In this document: positions 42,560 through 51,039 of the stretch, in pieces
Position numbering within the stretch: the first letter of the stretch is position 1
Layout: every line of letters starts with the position of its first letter
Origin: DASQFQ01 sp963722815
GTDB taxonomy: Bacteria > Actinomycetota > Thermoleophilia > Solirubrobacterales > Solirubrobacteraceae
Direction of reading: 5' to 3'
NCBI GenBank assembly: GCA_963722815.1
Contig: CAVROM010000002.1
Location: 124,001-188,000, forward strand
Length of the DNA: 64,000 nt
Translations under genes and position numbers: made by a program
The notes under the pieces: generated by a model
What the model saw: the letters and a program-made list of their open reading frames with translations, nothing else
Databases searched by the model: none
What the model was told of the DNA's origin: nothing

Positions 42560-43157
42560 CGCCGAGCAGTGCCTCGAGCCGAGGGATCGTCGCCTCGGCG
42601 TCGCGGTGCAGCACGGTCGCCATCCCGAGCGCGGCGGCCGGCTTGAGGTTGCCGGGGAGGTCGTCGACGAACACGCAGCACTCCGCCGGGCGCTCGAGCC
42701 GCTCGGCGGCCAGCGCGTAGATCTCCGGCGCCGGCTTGCGGATCCCGAGCTCGCCGGAGATCACCAGCACGTCGAACAGCTCGTCGAAGCGCGTGCGGTC
42801 GTAGCCGTCCTCGCCCCACGAGTTCGACACCAGCCCGGTGCGGATCCCGGCGCGGCGCGCGGCCGCGACGGCGTCGAACATCGCCGCGTCCTGCTGCATG
42901 CCGCCGAACAGGCGCGCGATCAGCCGGTCGTGGTCGGCGACCCCGAGCATCGCGGCGAAGCGCGCCTCGAAGTCGGCGTTGGAGAGCCTGCCCTCCTCCA
43001 GCGCCCCGAGCAGGTCGCGCGCCGCCTGGTCGTTGCGGAAGCGGTCCTGGACCGTGTCCGGGTCGAGCCCCTCGGCGCGGCAGAAGGCGGCGAACGACTC
43101 GAAGACGTTGGTGGTCATGACGCCGCCGAAGTCGATCAGCAGCCCGTCGTGGGTCAC
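42546..43157 (-). CDS. HAD-superfamily hydrolase (epoxide hydrolase/ACAD10-like)
   Basis: 203 residues. Motif I is altered: LLIDFGGVMTTNVFESFAAF has the nucleophile Asp then F-G-G-V instead of D-x-D, as in HAD proteins related to the soluble epoxide hydrolase N-domain and ACAD10. Motif II lies in TGLVSNSWG, motif III K in GIRKPAPEIY, motif IV in CVFVDDLPGNLKPAAALGM. GTG 43157 overlaps the upstream gene's stop (GTGA), so it is made together with the phosphotransferase-like protein. The pair mirrors the HAD plus APH order of ACAD10. Confidence 0.85.
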   Translation of the reverse strand: MTHDGLLIDFGGVMTTNVFESFAAFCRAEGLDPDTVQDRFRNDQAARDLLGALEEGRLSNADFEARFAAMLGVADHDRLIARLFGGMQQDAAMFDAVAAARRAGIRTGLVSNSWGEDGYDRTRFDELFDVLVISGELGIRKPAPEIYALAAERLERPAECCVFVDDLPGNLKPAAALGMATVLHRDAEATIPRLEALLGVSLR

Positions 43158-44230
43158 GAGCCCTGCGCGATCCGCCACGCGCGGTCGGCGACGTCGGGCA
43201 CGCCCTGCTTCAAGAGGTCGAAGAACGCGTCCTCGGTCGTGCCGGCCAGGCGCCGCTTGTAAGAGCCCTCGAGGAAGACCGCCGACTTCCACAGCGCCAG
43301 CGTCATGTACCAGCGCACGTCGCGCATCGAGCGCCCGGAGCGCTCCTCGTAGCGCGCGACCAGCTCGTCGCGCGTGAGGAAGCCAGGCTGTCGCGAGAGC
43401 CCGCCGAGTGCGGAGATCGAGCTCTCCGGGTCGCCGGGCTGCGCCCACGTGGCGAGCAGGTAGCCGACGTCGGCGAGCGGATCGCCGATCGTGGCCAGCT
43501 CCCAGTCGAAGATGGCAGTCAGCCGCGGCGGGGTGCCAGGGGCGAACATCACGTTGCCGAGCCGGTAGTCGCCGTGCACGATCGTGGCGGGGCCGGACTC
43601 GGGCTTGTGCTCGGCGAGCCACTCCGTCAGGTCGTCGAGGACCGGCAGCTCGCGCGTCTTGTTGTGCTCCCACAGCCCGCCGAAGCGCCGCAGCTGGCGG
43701 TCGAGATAGCCGGTCGGCTTGCCGTAGCCGCCCAGCCCGCACGCCTCCCAGTCGACCGCGTGGATCTCCACCAGCGCGTCCACCAGCTCCTCGGAAACCC
43801 GGCGGCGGCCGTCCTCGTCGTCGAGCCGCTCGGGCAGCTCGGTGACGATCACGTCGCCGACGCAGCGCTCCATGACGTAGAACGGCGCGCCGATCACCGA
43901 CTCGTCGGCGCAGGTGAGCAGCACCTTCGGCGTGCGCACGTCGGCCCTCTCGACCGCCTCGAGCAGCCGCGCCTCGCGCAGTACGTCGTGCGCCGAGGGC
44001 GGCAGCGGCGGCCGCGGCGGGCGGCGGAGGACGAGCTCGGTCTCGCCGCGGCGGATCAGGTACGTGACGTTGGAGTGCCCGTCCCCGACGGGCTCCGCCT
44101 CGACCGCGCCGTCGCCCAGCCCGTGCGCGTCCAGATACGCCTCCAGCGGGCGCCGCACGAGCAGCGGCGGGAGCTCGAGCGCAGCCGCCTCCTCGGGGGT
44201 GTCGACGATCGCCGTCACGGAGCGCGACAC
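43154..44230 (-). CDS. Phosphotransferase-family kinase (APH/ACAD10-like)
   Basis: 358 residues with an aminoglycoside-phosphotransferase-like kinase fold. GHSNVTYLIRRGETELVLRR is the ATP loop and lysine region, HGDYRLGNVMF holds the catalytic Asp, and FDWELATIGDPLADVGYLLA is the metal-binding loop. This version with YVMERCVGDVI and WEHNKTRELP is typical of the enzyme domain in ACAD10/11, which phosphorylates 4-hydroxy acyl-CoAs, so a role in hydroxy-fatty-acid breakdown is possible (inference). No acyl-CoA dehydrogenase lies next to it. Confidence 0.87.
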   Translation of the reverse strand: MSRSVTAIVDTPEEAAALELPPLLVRRPLEAYLDAHGLGDGAVEAEPVGDGHSNVTYLIRRGETELVLRRPPRPPLPPSAHDVLREARLLEAVERADVRTPKVLLTCADESVIGAPFYVMERCVGDVIVTELPERLDDEDGRRRVSEELVDALVEIHAVDWEACGLGGYGKPTGYLDRQLRRFGGLWEHNKTRELPVLDDLTEWLAEHKPESGPATIVHGDYRLGNVMFAPGTPPRLTAIFDWELATIGDPLADVGYLLATWAQPGDPESSISALGGLSRQPGFLTRDELVARYEERSGRSMRDVRWYMTLALWKSAVFLEGSYKRRLAGTTEDAFFDLLKQGVPDVADRAWRIAQGS

Positions 44231-44292
44231 CCTAATCGCTAGCCTCGAAGGCCGAACCTTGTGGCTCCCGGAGGAGTTACAGGGGTCTCCCC

Positions 44293-45714
44293 ATGCTCCC
44301 CCGACTGTCCCTCATCATCGGCCTTCTCGTGCTGCTCGCGCTGCCTGCCACCGCGGGCGCGGCGAGCAACCAGAGCATGACCTTCGAGGCCCCGCGCGAG
44401 CTGCTCGACCCCGCGACGCGCGATCGCGCGCTGGACGAGATCAGCGCCTTCGGCGTCGACCGCATCCGCGTGCTCGTCTACTGGCAGAGCTACGCGCCCG
44501 ATCCGAAAGCGAAGAAGAAGCCCGCCTTCGACGCCACCGATCCCGCCGCCTACCCGGCCGGGACGTGGGACTCGCTCGACGCCCTCTTCACCGCCGCCGC
44601 CGCGCGCCAGATCGCCGTCCAGCTCACGCTCACCGGGCCGGTGCCGAAGTGGGCGACCGCGAAGAAGAGGGACAACGTCACCAAGCCGAGCCCGAAGGAG
44701 TTCCAGGCGTTCGCGACCGCGGTCGGGCGCCGCTACGGCGACCGGGTCGGGCTGTGGTCGATCTGGAACGAGCCCAACCACCCGCAGTTCCTCAAGCCGC
44801 AGTTCGTGCACAAGAAGGCGAAGTCGCCGCGCATCTACCGCAAGCTCTTCCTCGCCGGCCAGCGCGGCCTCCGCGCGTCCGGCAACGGCGGCGACACGCT
44901 GCTGTTCGGCGAAACCGCGCCGCGCGGCACGCCGCGCGTCGTCGCGCCGCTCGCGTTCCTGCGCGGTGCGCTGTGCCTCAACCGCTTCTACCACCGCAAG
45001 GGCCACTGCGCGCGGATCTCGGCCGGCGGCTACGCCCACCACGCGTACACGACGCGCACCGGCCCGCGCTTCCGCCCGCCGGACAAGGACGACGTCACCA
45101 TCGGCGTCCTGTCGCGGCTCTCCAACGCCCTCACCAAGGCCGGCCGGGCGCGCGCGATCCCGCGCGGGATCGGCATCTACCTGACCGAGTTCGGGATCCA
45201 GAGCACGCCCGACACGATCTCCGGCGTGTCGCTCATCAAGCAGGCCGAGTACCTCTCGATCTCCGAGCACATGGCGTTCGTCAACCGGCGCGTGAAGTCG
45301 TTCTCGCAGTATCTGCTCGCCGACGACAAGGCGCGCAAGGGCCCGCCGGCCGTCCGCTACGGCGGCTTCGAGTCGGGGCTGCGCTTCGCCGGCGGCAAGG
45401 CCAAGCCGAGCTACGACGCGTTCCGGCTCCCGCTGGCGATCGAGGCCTACGGCCCATCCGACGTGATGTGGGGCCGCGTGCGCCCGTCGGCGACGCAGAC
45501 GAAGGTGCAGATCCTCGCCTCGCGCCGCAAGGGCAAGCCGTTCAAGCTCCTGCGCACGGTCACCACCAACCACCACGGCGTCTACGGGCTGCGCGTCAAG
45601 CACCACGACAAGCGGCGCTACCGCGTGCGCTGGACCGCGCCGGACGGCCACGTCTTCAGCGGGGCCGCCGCTCCGCGCCGGACTAAGCCGTCGTCCGCCT
45701 CCCGGCGCGCCTAG
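44293..45714 (+). CDS. Secreted glycoside hydrolase, clan GH-A type
   Basis: 473 residues. A signal peptide (LIIGLLVLLALPATAGAAS) is followed by a TIM-barrel glycosidase: GVDRIRVLVYWQSYAPDPKA, WSIWNEPNHPQFL with the acid/base Glu, HHAYTTRTG, and IYLTEFGIQSTP with the nucleophile Glu near the end of the barrel. This is the cellulase/GH5- or GH39-like layout; the sugar substrate is unknown. After residue ~385 comes a basic beta domain (KPFKLLRTVTTNHHGVYGLR, DKRRYRVRWTAPDG) of the kind that ends other secreted proteins in this window. GGAGGAG precedes the ATG. Confidence 0.85.
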   Translation: MLPRLSLIIGLLVLLALPATAGAASNQSMTFEAPRELLDPATRDRALDEISAFGVDRIRVLVYWQSYAPDPKAKKKPAFDATDPAAYPAGTWDSLDALFTAAAARQIAVQLTLTGPVPKWATAKKRDNVTKPSPKEFQAFATAVGRRYGDRVGLWSIWNEPNHPQFLKPQFVHKKAKSPRIYRKLFLAGQRGLRASGNGGDTLLFGETAPRGTPRVVAPLAFLRGALCLNRFYHRKGHCARISAGGYAHHAYTTRTGPRFRPPDKDDVTIGVLSRLSNALTKAGRARAIPRGIGIYLTEFGIQSTPDTISGVSLIKQAEYLSISEHMAFVNRRVKSFSQYLLADDKARKGPPAVRYGGFESGLRFAGGKAKPSYDAFRLPLAIEAYGPSDVMWGRVRPSATQTKVQILASRRKGKPFKLLRTVTTNHHGVYGLRVKHHDKRRYRVRWTAPDGHVFSGAAAPRRTKPSSASRRA

Positions 45715-45738
45715 CCCTTTCACAATTGCCGGGCCGGT

Positions 45739-45744
45739 TACATT
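45739..45744 (+). promoter_or_regulatory. -10 box for sixA
   Basis: TACATT, then 7 bases, then the GTG at 45752; leaderless spacing. It lies in the 37 bp gap after the glycosidase gene. Confidence 0.45.
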
Positions 45745-45751
45745 GCGGACC

Positions 45752-46231
45752 GTGGCCCGGCAGCTCTGGCTCCTCCGGCACGGCGAGGCCGTCCCGCACG
45801 ACTCGAAGCCCGACGACGAGCGGGAGCTGACCGCGCGCGGGGAGCGGCAGTCGGTCGCCGCCGGCGCCGGGCTCGCGCGGCTCGGGGTCGAGTTCGCCGC
45901 GATCTACACCAGTCCGAAGGTGCGCGCGCTCGCCACCGCCCGGCTCGCTGCCGAGCCGCTCAACGTCGACCCCGAGAGCGAGGACGTGCTCGGCGACGGC
46001 TTCGAGGTCGACGACGCGCTCGAGCTGCTCGCCCGCCACGACGGCGACGCCGAGGGTGCTCGTGGTCGGCCACAACCCGTCGTTCGCCCAGGTCGTCCAC
46101 GACCTCACCGGCGCGCGCGTCGACTTCAAGAAGGGCGGGGTGGCGGCGGTCCGCCTCCGCGGCCGCCAGGGCGAGATGGTCGCGCTGCTGCGCCCGCGCG
46201 AGCTCGAGTCGCTCGCCGTCGAGCGGCCTGA
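45752..46231 (+). CDS. sixA: SixA-type phosphohistidine phosphatase, frameshifted
   Basis: Histidine-phosphatase superfamily. The N-terminus is RQLWLLRHGEAVPHDSKPDD, whose RHGE holds the catalytic His, then RELTARGERQSVAAGAGLAR and FAAIYTSPKVRALATARLAA. An extra G near 46054 shifts the frame; it continues LVVGHNPSFAQVVHDLTGAR and VAAVRLRGRQGEMVALLRPR. A second correction would let it end at the TGA at 46229-46231; otherwise it runs into antisense sequence. SixA removes phosphate from histidine of phosphotransfer domains. Its end faces the M20 peptidase gene. Confidence 0.82.
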   Translation: MARQLWLLRHGEAVPHDSKPDDERELTARGERQSVAAGAGLARLGVEFAAIYTSPKVRALATARLAAEPLNVDPESEDVLGDGFEVDDALELLARHDGDAEGARGRPQPVVRPGRPRPHRRARRLQEGRGGGGPPPRPPGRDGRAAAPARARVARRRAA

Positions 46232-47363
46232 GCGCCGCGCGGCGTCGACGACCGCCAGCGCGACCTCGGCGCGGGTGCGCCAGCGACGCCTCGACGATGA
46301 ACTCGTCGGGGTTGTGGGCGGCGCCGCCGCGCGGGCCGAGCCCGTCGACCGTGAGCGGGATGGCGGCGGCGAAGTGGCTGGCGTCGCTCGCGCCGCCGCG
46401 CCGGCATCGGCGCGATCGGGCTGCCCGAGCGCCGCGGCGGCGCGCTCCAGCAGCGCGGCCGGTGTGCCTCGGCAGTCCATGCCCGGCCACACGCGGACCA
46501 TCTCGGGCTCGCAGCGTGGCGCCGCCGACCTCGGCGGGGATCGCCGCGAGCACGCGCTCGAAGGCGGCGGCGTCGTCGGCGCGCAGGTCGCAGACCAGCT
46601 CGCCGCGCGCCGGGGACGACGTTGAACGCGTCGCCGGCGTGCATGCACGGTCGGCACGGCGGTCAGGTGGTCGGGGCCGTCGGGGTCGTGGCGCGCGGCG
46701 ACCGCCTGGGCGGCGGCGGCGAGCGCGAGCAGCGCGTTGCGGCCGCGGTCGGGCGCGGAGCCGGAGTGGGCGGCGCGGCCGCGCGCCTTGACCCTCAGCG
46801 TGCCGGCCGCCTTGCGGCGCACGACGACGCCCTCCTCGCCGTCGGCGTTGCGCTCGCCGGCCTCGAAGCACAGGCACGCGTCCCAGCCCGCGAAGCGCTC
46901 GGTGTGGCTGAACGGGGCGGTGCGCCACTCCTCGTCGCACACGAGCAGCAGCGCGACCTCGGCGTAGTCCCGCGGCCGCGCGGCGAGCGCGCGCAGGACG
47001 CCGAGCGAGAGCACGACGCCGCCCTTCATGTCGACCGAGCCGGAGCCGATCAGCTGCTCGCCCTCGCGCGCGAGCGGGCGGTGGGCGGCGTGGGCGATCA
47101 CGGTGTCGAGGTGGCCGAGCAGCAGGATCCGGCCCTCGCCGGTGCCGGCCAGGCGCGCGAGCAGGTCGGCGGCGTGGCTGGGGGAGGAGCACGGGACGCG
47201 CTCGAGCTGCGGCGTCGTCGGGCGTCAGCGCGGCGCAGACCGAGGCGCACTCCTCGGCCCCGTGGACGTCGCCGGACGGCGAGGAGACGGCCACGAGCGC
47301 CTCCAGCTCGCGCGCGCGCGCGGCGGGCGATCTCCTGCGAGCACTGGCGACCCAGTCGTCCAT
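46232..47363 (-). CDS. M20/CPG2-family metallopeptidase, at least five frameshifts
   Basis: Read in pieces this is a zinc amidohydrolase of the M20 (carboxypeptidase G2/ArgE/DapE) family. Pieces in order: RARELEALVAVSSPSGDVHG (from ATG 47363), LLLGHLDTVIAH, IGSGSVDMKGGVVLSLGVLR, LLLVCDEEWRT (catalytic Glu), AAHSGSAPDRGRNALL, VHAGDAFNVVP, RGELVCDLRADDAAAFERVL, RVWPGMDCRGTPAALLERAA, SDASHFAAAIPLTVDGLGPR and AEVALAVVDAARR. Frame changes fall near 47218, 46645, 46620, 46515, 46405 and 46280; one is a 4-base TGCA duplication. All key motifs survive, so sequence error is likelier than decay. The stop position is unclear. Confidence 0.72.
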
Positions 47364-47402
47364 CCGGCGCGGCAACGCTACCCGGCTAGCGTCTATGTGG
47401 CG

Positions 47403-48248
47403 ATGCCCGAGCTGCCCGAGATGGAGATCACCGCCCGCCGCTTGGGCGAGTCGCTGGCCGGCGAGACGATCGAGACGGCGGTGGTGCCGGGCATCAACGC
47501 GCTCAAGACGTTCGACCCGCCGCTGAGCGCGCTCGAGGGCGCGAAGATCGAGGGCGTGCGGCGGCGCGGGAAGCTGCTGATGCTCGACGCCGGCGGCCTG
47601 ACGCTGCTGATGCACCTGATGAGCGCGGGGCGGCTCCAGCTGTTCCCGAAGCGCGCCACGATGAAGGACCGCACGATCGCGCGTGGGGCTGCGGCTGTCC
47701 AGAGGACCGCGAGCTGCGGCTGCGCGAGTTCGGCACCAAGCAGCGCGCGTGGGTCAAGCTGCTGCGGCCGGAGGCGGTCGACGGCGACGAGGCGCTCTCG
47801 CACCTCGGGCCGGAGGCATGGCCCGACCCGCCGCGACCTCGAGCCGCTGCTCGACGCGAAGCGGCCGCTGCACTCGCTGCTGCGCGACCAGTCGGTGGTG
47901 ACCGGGATCGGCCGCACGTGGGTCGACGAGATCCTCCACACGGCGCGGCTGTCGCCGTTCAAGCGCGGCGACGACCTCTCCGAGGAGGAGGCCGTGGCGC
48001 TGCGCGAGGCGATGGTGAGCGAGCTCGGCCGCGTCCTCGACGTCTACGAGGAGAAGGTGGCGATGCCGCTGCCCGAGAAGTTCCCGAAGCCGACGCGCGT
48101 GCACGCCCACCAGGGCGAGCCCTGCCCGCGCTGCGAAGGCGTGCTCGAGGCCGTCTTCTACGAGGACTACGTGATGACGTACTGCCCGGCCTGCCAGACC
48201 GACGGCCGGGTGCTCAAAGACCGCCGACTCTCGCGGCTGCTCAAGTGA
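47403..48248 (+). CDS. Fpg/Nei-family DNA glycosylase, frameshifted
   Basis: Excises oxidised bases from DNA. The start MPELPEMEITARRLGESLAG gives the N-terminal Pro nucleophile and Glu. Then LMHLMSAGRLQLFPKRATMK, after a break near 47690 LREFGTKQRAWVKLLRPEAV, and after another near 47820 DLEPLLDAKRPLHSLLRDQS and VVTGIGRTWVDEILHTARLS (helix-two-turn-helix). The C-terminal zinc finger has CPRCEGVLEAVF and CPACQTDGRVLKDRRLSRLL. About 280 residues when mended. Whether it prefers 8-oxoguanine (Fpg) or pyrimidines (Nei) cannot be judged. Confidence 0.83.
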   Translation: MPELPEMEITARRLGESLAGETIETAVVPGINALKTFDPPLSALEGAKIEGVRRRGKLLMLDAGGLTLLMHLMSAGRLQLFPKRATMKDRTIARGAAAVQRTASCGCASSAPSSARGSSCCGRRRSTATRRSRTSGRRHGPTRRDLEPLLDAKRPLHSLLRDQSVVTGIGRTWVDEILHTARLSPFKRGDDLSEEEAVALREAMVSELGRVLDVYEEKVAMPLPEKFPKPTRVHAHQGEPCPRCEGVLEAVFYEDYVMTYCPACQTDGRVLKDRRLSRLLK

Positions 48249-48249
48249 C

Positions 48250-48981
48250 ATGGAGGCCGCCCTGCGTGTCGATGGCCTGCGGGTCGTGCGGGGCGGCAGG
48301 GAGGTGCTCCACGAGATCGCGCTGAGCGTGCGCACGCGGCTCCGTCACGGGGCTGCTCGGCCCGAGCGGCTGCGGCAAGACGACGCTGATGCGGGCGATC
48401 GTCGGCGTGCAGATCGTCGCGAGCGGGACGCGTCGACGGTGCTCGGCGCTGCCGGCCGGCGCCCGCACGCTGCGCTCGCGCGTCGGCTACGTCACGCAGG
48501 CGCCGTCGGTGTACGCCGACCTGACGATCGAGGAGAACCTGCGCTACTTCGCGCGCGATCGCCGGCGCGGAGCGGCCGCGCGGTGCGCCGAGGTGCTCGA
48601 GACCGTCGGCCTGGCGCGCCGCGAGGACCAGCTCGTCGGCCTCGCTGTCGGGCGGCGAGCGCGCGCGCGTGTCGCTCGCGAGCGCGCTGCTCGGCGGCCC
48701 GGAGCTGCTCGTGCTCGACGAGCCGACGGTCGGCCTCGACCCGGTGCTGCGCGCCGAGCTGTGGGAGACGTTCCACGGCGCTGGCCGCGCGAGGGCGCGA
48801 CGCTGCTCGTCTCGAGCCACGTGATGGACGAGGCGGCGCGAGTGCGACCGGCTGCTGCTGATGCGCGACGGCGCGCATGCTCGACGCAGACGACGCCGCA
48901 GGCGCTGCGCGGCGCGGACGGGCGCAGCAGGATCTCGGGCGGGCGTTCCTCGCCGTGATCGAGCGAGCGGGAGCAGCGTGA
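48250..48981 (+). CDS. ABC transporter ATP-binding protein, frameshifted
   Basis: Pieces in three frames give one ATPase: ALRVDGLRVVRGGREVLHEI, VTGLLGPSGCGKTTLMRAIV (Walker A), RSRVGYVTQAPSVYADLTIE (Q-loop), LSGGERARVSLASALLGGPE (signature), LVLDEPTVGLDPVLRAELWE (Walker B) and TLLVSSHVMDEA (H-loop). At least five small indels are needed. The order and motifs match drug- or lipid-export ABC ATPases of the DrrA/NodI group. The stop TGA (48979-48981) overlaps the permease GTG start (48978), so the two form an exporter. It follows the glycosylase gene by 1 base. Confidence 0.8.
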
Positions 48982-49724
48982 GCGCCCGGGTCACGCTCGC
49001 GACCGCGCGGCGCGTGCTGTGGCAGATCCGGCACGACCCGCGGACCGATCGCGCTGCTGCTCGTCGTGCCCGGCGGTGCTGCTGGTGCTGCTGCGCTACG
49101 TGTTCGACGGCCGCCGAGCAGGTCTTCCAGCCGATCGGCGCCGCCGCTGTGCGGGCTGTTCCCGTTCATCGTCATGTTCCTCGTCACGTCGATCGCGATG
49201 CTGCGCGAGCGCACGACCGGGACGCTCGAGCGGCTGATGACGCTGCCGCTGGCCGAAGCTCGACCTGCTGGCGGGCTACGCGCTCGCGTTCGGGCTGCTC
49301 GCGGCGGCGCAGGCGGCCGTCGTGTGCACTGGTCGGGTTCGGCGCTGCTCGGGCCTCGACGCGCCGCACGGCGCCCTGCTCGTCGGGCTGCTGGCGATCG
49401 GCAACGCGGTGCTGGGGATGGCGCTCGGGCTGTTCGTGAGCGCGTTCGCGCGCACCGAGTTCCAGGCCGTGCAGTTCATGCCGGCGCTGATCTTCCCGCA
49501 GCTGCTGCTGTGCGGCCTGTTCGTCGCGCGCGACGCGATGGCGCCGCTGCTGGAGGCGTTGTCGTGGCTGCTGCCGCTGACCTACGCCTACGACGCGCTC
49601 GCGCGCGCGACCGATCCGGCGCCGCTCGGGTCGGGCGCTCGTCGTCGACGTCGCTCGTGATCGCCGGCGACGGGCTGGCGGCGCTGGCACTCGGCGCGCC
49701 ACGCTGCGCCGGCGCACGCCCTAG
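48978..49724 (+). CDS. ABC-2 type permease, frameshifted
   Basis: Partner of the preceding ATPase. Pieces: SARVTLATARRVLWQIRHDP, AVLLVLLRYVFDG, LCGLFPFIVMFLVTSIAMLR, ERTTGTLERLMTLPL, LLAGYALAFGLLAAAQ, HGALLVGLLAIGNAVLGMAL, RTEFQAVQFMPALIFPQLLL and LEALSWLLPLTYAYDALARA. The RERTTGTLERLMTLP block is the hallmark of ABC-2/DrrB-NodJ permeases. Six helices are expected. At least five indels break the frame; the true end is TAG 49722-49724. Substrate unknown. Confidence 0.78.
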
Positions 49725-49739
49725 GGCTACGTCGGAGCC

Positions 49740-50198
49740 ATGATCGAAGCCGGAACCGAAGCCCCTGATTTCACCCTGCCGAACCAGGACGGGGAGGACG
49801 TGACGCTGTCGTCGCTGCGCGGCGGGCCGGTCGTCCTCTACTTCTACCCCAAGGCCGACACGCCGGGCTGCACCACGCAGGCGTGCGGGATCCGCGACCA
49901 CAGCGCCGACTACGACGCCGCGGGCGCCACCGTGCTGGGCGTCTCGCCGGACAGCGTGGCCGACATCAAGAAGTTCCACGGGGGGCAGGGACTCAACTTC
50001 ACGCTGCTTGCCGACGCCGACCATGCGGTCGCCGACCTCTACGGCACGTGGGGCGAGAAGTCGATGTACGGCCGCACCTACATGGGCGTGGCGCGCTCGA
50101 CGTTCATCATCGACGCCGACGGCGTCGTCGCGCACGTGATCCCGAAGGCGTCGCCCAAGACCCACGACGAGCAGGTCCTGGCGCTGCTGGCGGCCTAG
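49740..50198 (+). CDS. bcp: Thioredoxin-dependent peroxiredoxin (BCP type)
   Basis: 152 residues. Reduces H2O2 and organic hydroperoxides with thioredoxin. The peroxidatic Cys is C44 in KADTPGCTTQACGIRD and the resolving Cys is C49, five residues on, as in E. coli BCP. Other blocks: AGTEAPDFTLPNQDGEDVTL, GGPVVLYFYP and ARSTFIIDADGVVAHV. Intact frame, unlike the genes just upstream. Its last 4 bases overlap the convergent VOC gene. Confidence 0.94.
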   Translation: MIEAGTEAPDFTLPNQDGEDVTLSSLRGGPVVLYFYPKADTPGCTTQACGIRDHSADYDAAGATVLGVSPDSVADIKKFHGGQGLNFTLLADADHAVADLYGTWGEKSMYGRTYMGVARSTFIIDADGVVAHVIPKASPKTHDEQVLALLAA

Positions 50199-50584
50199 GC
50201 CTGGCCCGGCCTGGCGTCCTTCGGCGCGTAGCGGTGGTGGAGCATCAGGACGTTGCCGTCAGGGTCGCGGAAGTGCGCCATGTGGCAGACGCCGCTGTCC
50301 ATCGTGTCCGCGCCGAACTCGACGCCCTTCTCCTCGAGCTCCTTGCGCGCCGCCTCGACGTCGTCGACCTGGAACGCGACGGGGTGGCTGTGCGCTGAGA
50401 ACGTCATGCCGAACGCGTCGGACTGCATCAGCGCGATGGTGAGGCTGCCGGTCTCGAACTCGCCGGCCGGCATGTCGCCCCAGCGCTTCGAGCGCTCGAG
50501 CCCGAGCACGTCGGCGTAGAACGCGTCGGCGCGCTCGAAGTCCTGCGTGGGGATGGCGATGAAGTCGACGCCTGTGACGTTCAC
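50195..50584 (-). CDS. VOC-family (glyoxalase/bleomycin-resistance-like) protein
   Basis: 129 residues with the paired beta-alpha-beta-beta-beta modules of the VOC fold: GVDFIAIPTQDFERADAFYA with LGLERSKRWGDMP, and HPVAFQVDDVEAARKELEEK, HMAHFRDPDGNVLMLHHRYA. Possible metal ligands are the His in SAHSHPVAF and in MLHHRY. The enzymatic role is unknown. The GTG start directly follows the TGA of the upstream cupin gene, so the genes are probably translated together. Confidence 0.82.
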   Translation of the reverse strand: MNVTGVDFIAIPTQDFERADAFYADVLGLERSKRWGDMPAGEFETGSLTIALMQSDAFGMTFSAHSHPVAFQVDDVEAARKELEEKGVEFGADTMDSGVCHMAHFRDPDGNVLMLHHRYAPKDARPGQA

Positions 50585-50989
50585 TCAGTCCTCCTCGGTG
50601 GGCCAGAAGTCCTGCAGCATCTCAGCATCCTTGTTGTCCGTGTTGGGCGCGCCGAAGGCGAGGATCTCCGCGCCGTCGGGGCCGGCCTCCATGCCGCGCG
50701 GCGTGTCGCCTGGGACGCGGATGGCGTCGAGCTCGGCGAGCTCCACGATCTCGTCGCCGGCCTTGAAGCGTGCGCTGCCGGTGATCACGACGTAGAGCTC
50801 CTCCTGCTCGGCGTGCGTGTGCCCGAACGGGAGGCGGTAGTCGGGGGCGAGCTTGAAGTAGCTCGCGCCGGAGTTCGCGAGCCCGAGCGGCGTGCGGGCG
50901 TAGTGCGCCTCGATGTCGGATCCCATTCCGAACTTGGGAGCCATGTCGTCGACGTCGGAGCGGAGATTGAGCTTCGTGTAGTCGGCCAT
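50585..50989 (-). CDS. Cupin-domain protein
   Basis: 134 residues from ATG 50989. A single cupin barrel: YFKLAPDYRLPFGHTHAEQE matches cupin motif 1 (G-x-H-x-H-x-x-x-x-E) and supplies two His and a Glu, then ELYVVITGSARFKAGDEIVE and LDAIRVPGDTPRGMEAGPDG for motif 2. The second motif lacks the usual His, so metal binding may be incomplete. Substrate unknown. Adjacent to and probably co-expressed with the VOC protein; the MarR gene lies upstream on the same strand. Confidence 0.85.
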   Translation of the reverse strand: MADYTKLNLRSDVDDMAPKFGMGSDIEAHYARTPLGLANSGASYFKLAPDYRLPFGHTHAEQEELYVVITGSARFKAGDEIVELAELDAIRVPGDTPRGMEAGPDGAEILAFGAPNTDNKDAEMLQDFWPTEED

Positions 50990-51039
50990 GGACCTAGCAT
51001 CCCCCCGCCAGGGCCGATCCGACACCTGAGGATGGATGC

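Noticed and set aside
46056..46625. Extended plus-strand frame after the SixA motifs
   Set aside because: Beyond about 46231 the residues are antisense to the M20 peptidase; extension is caused by a missing frame correction.
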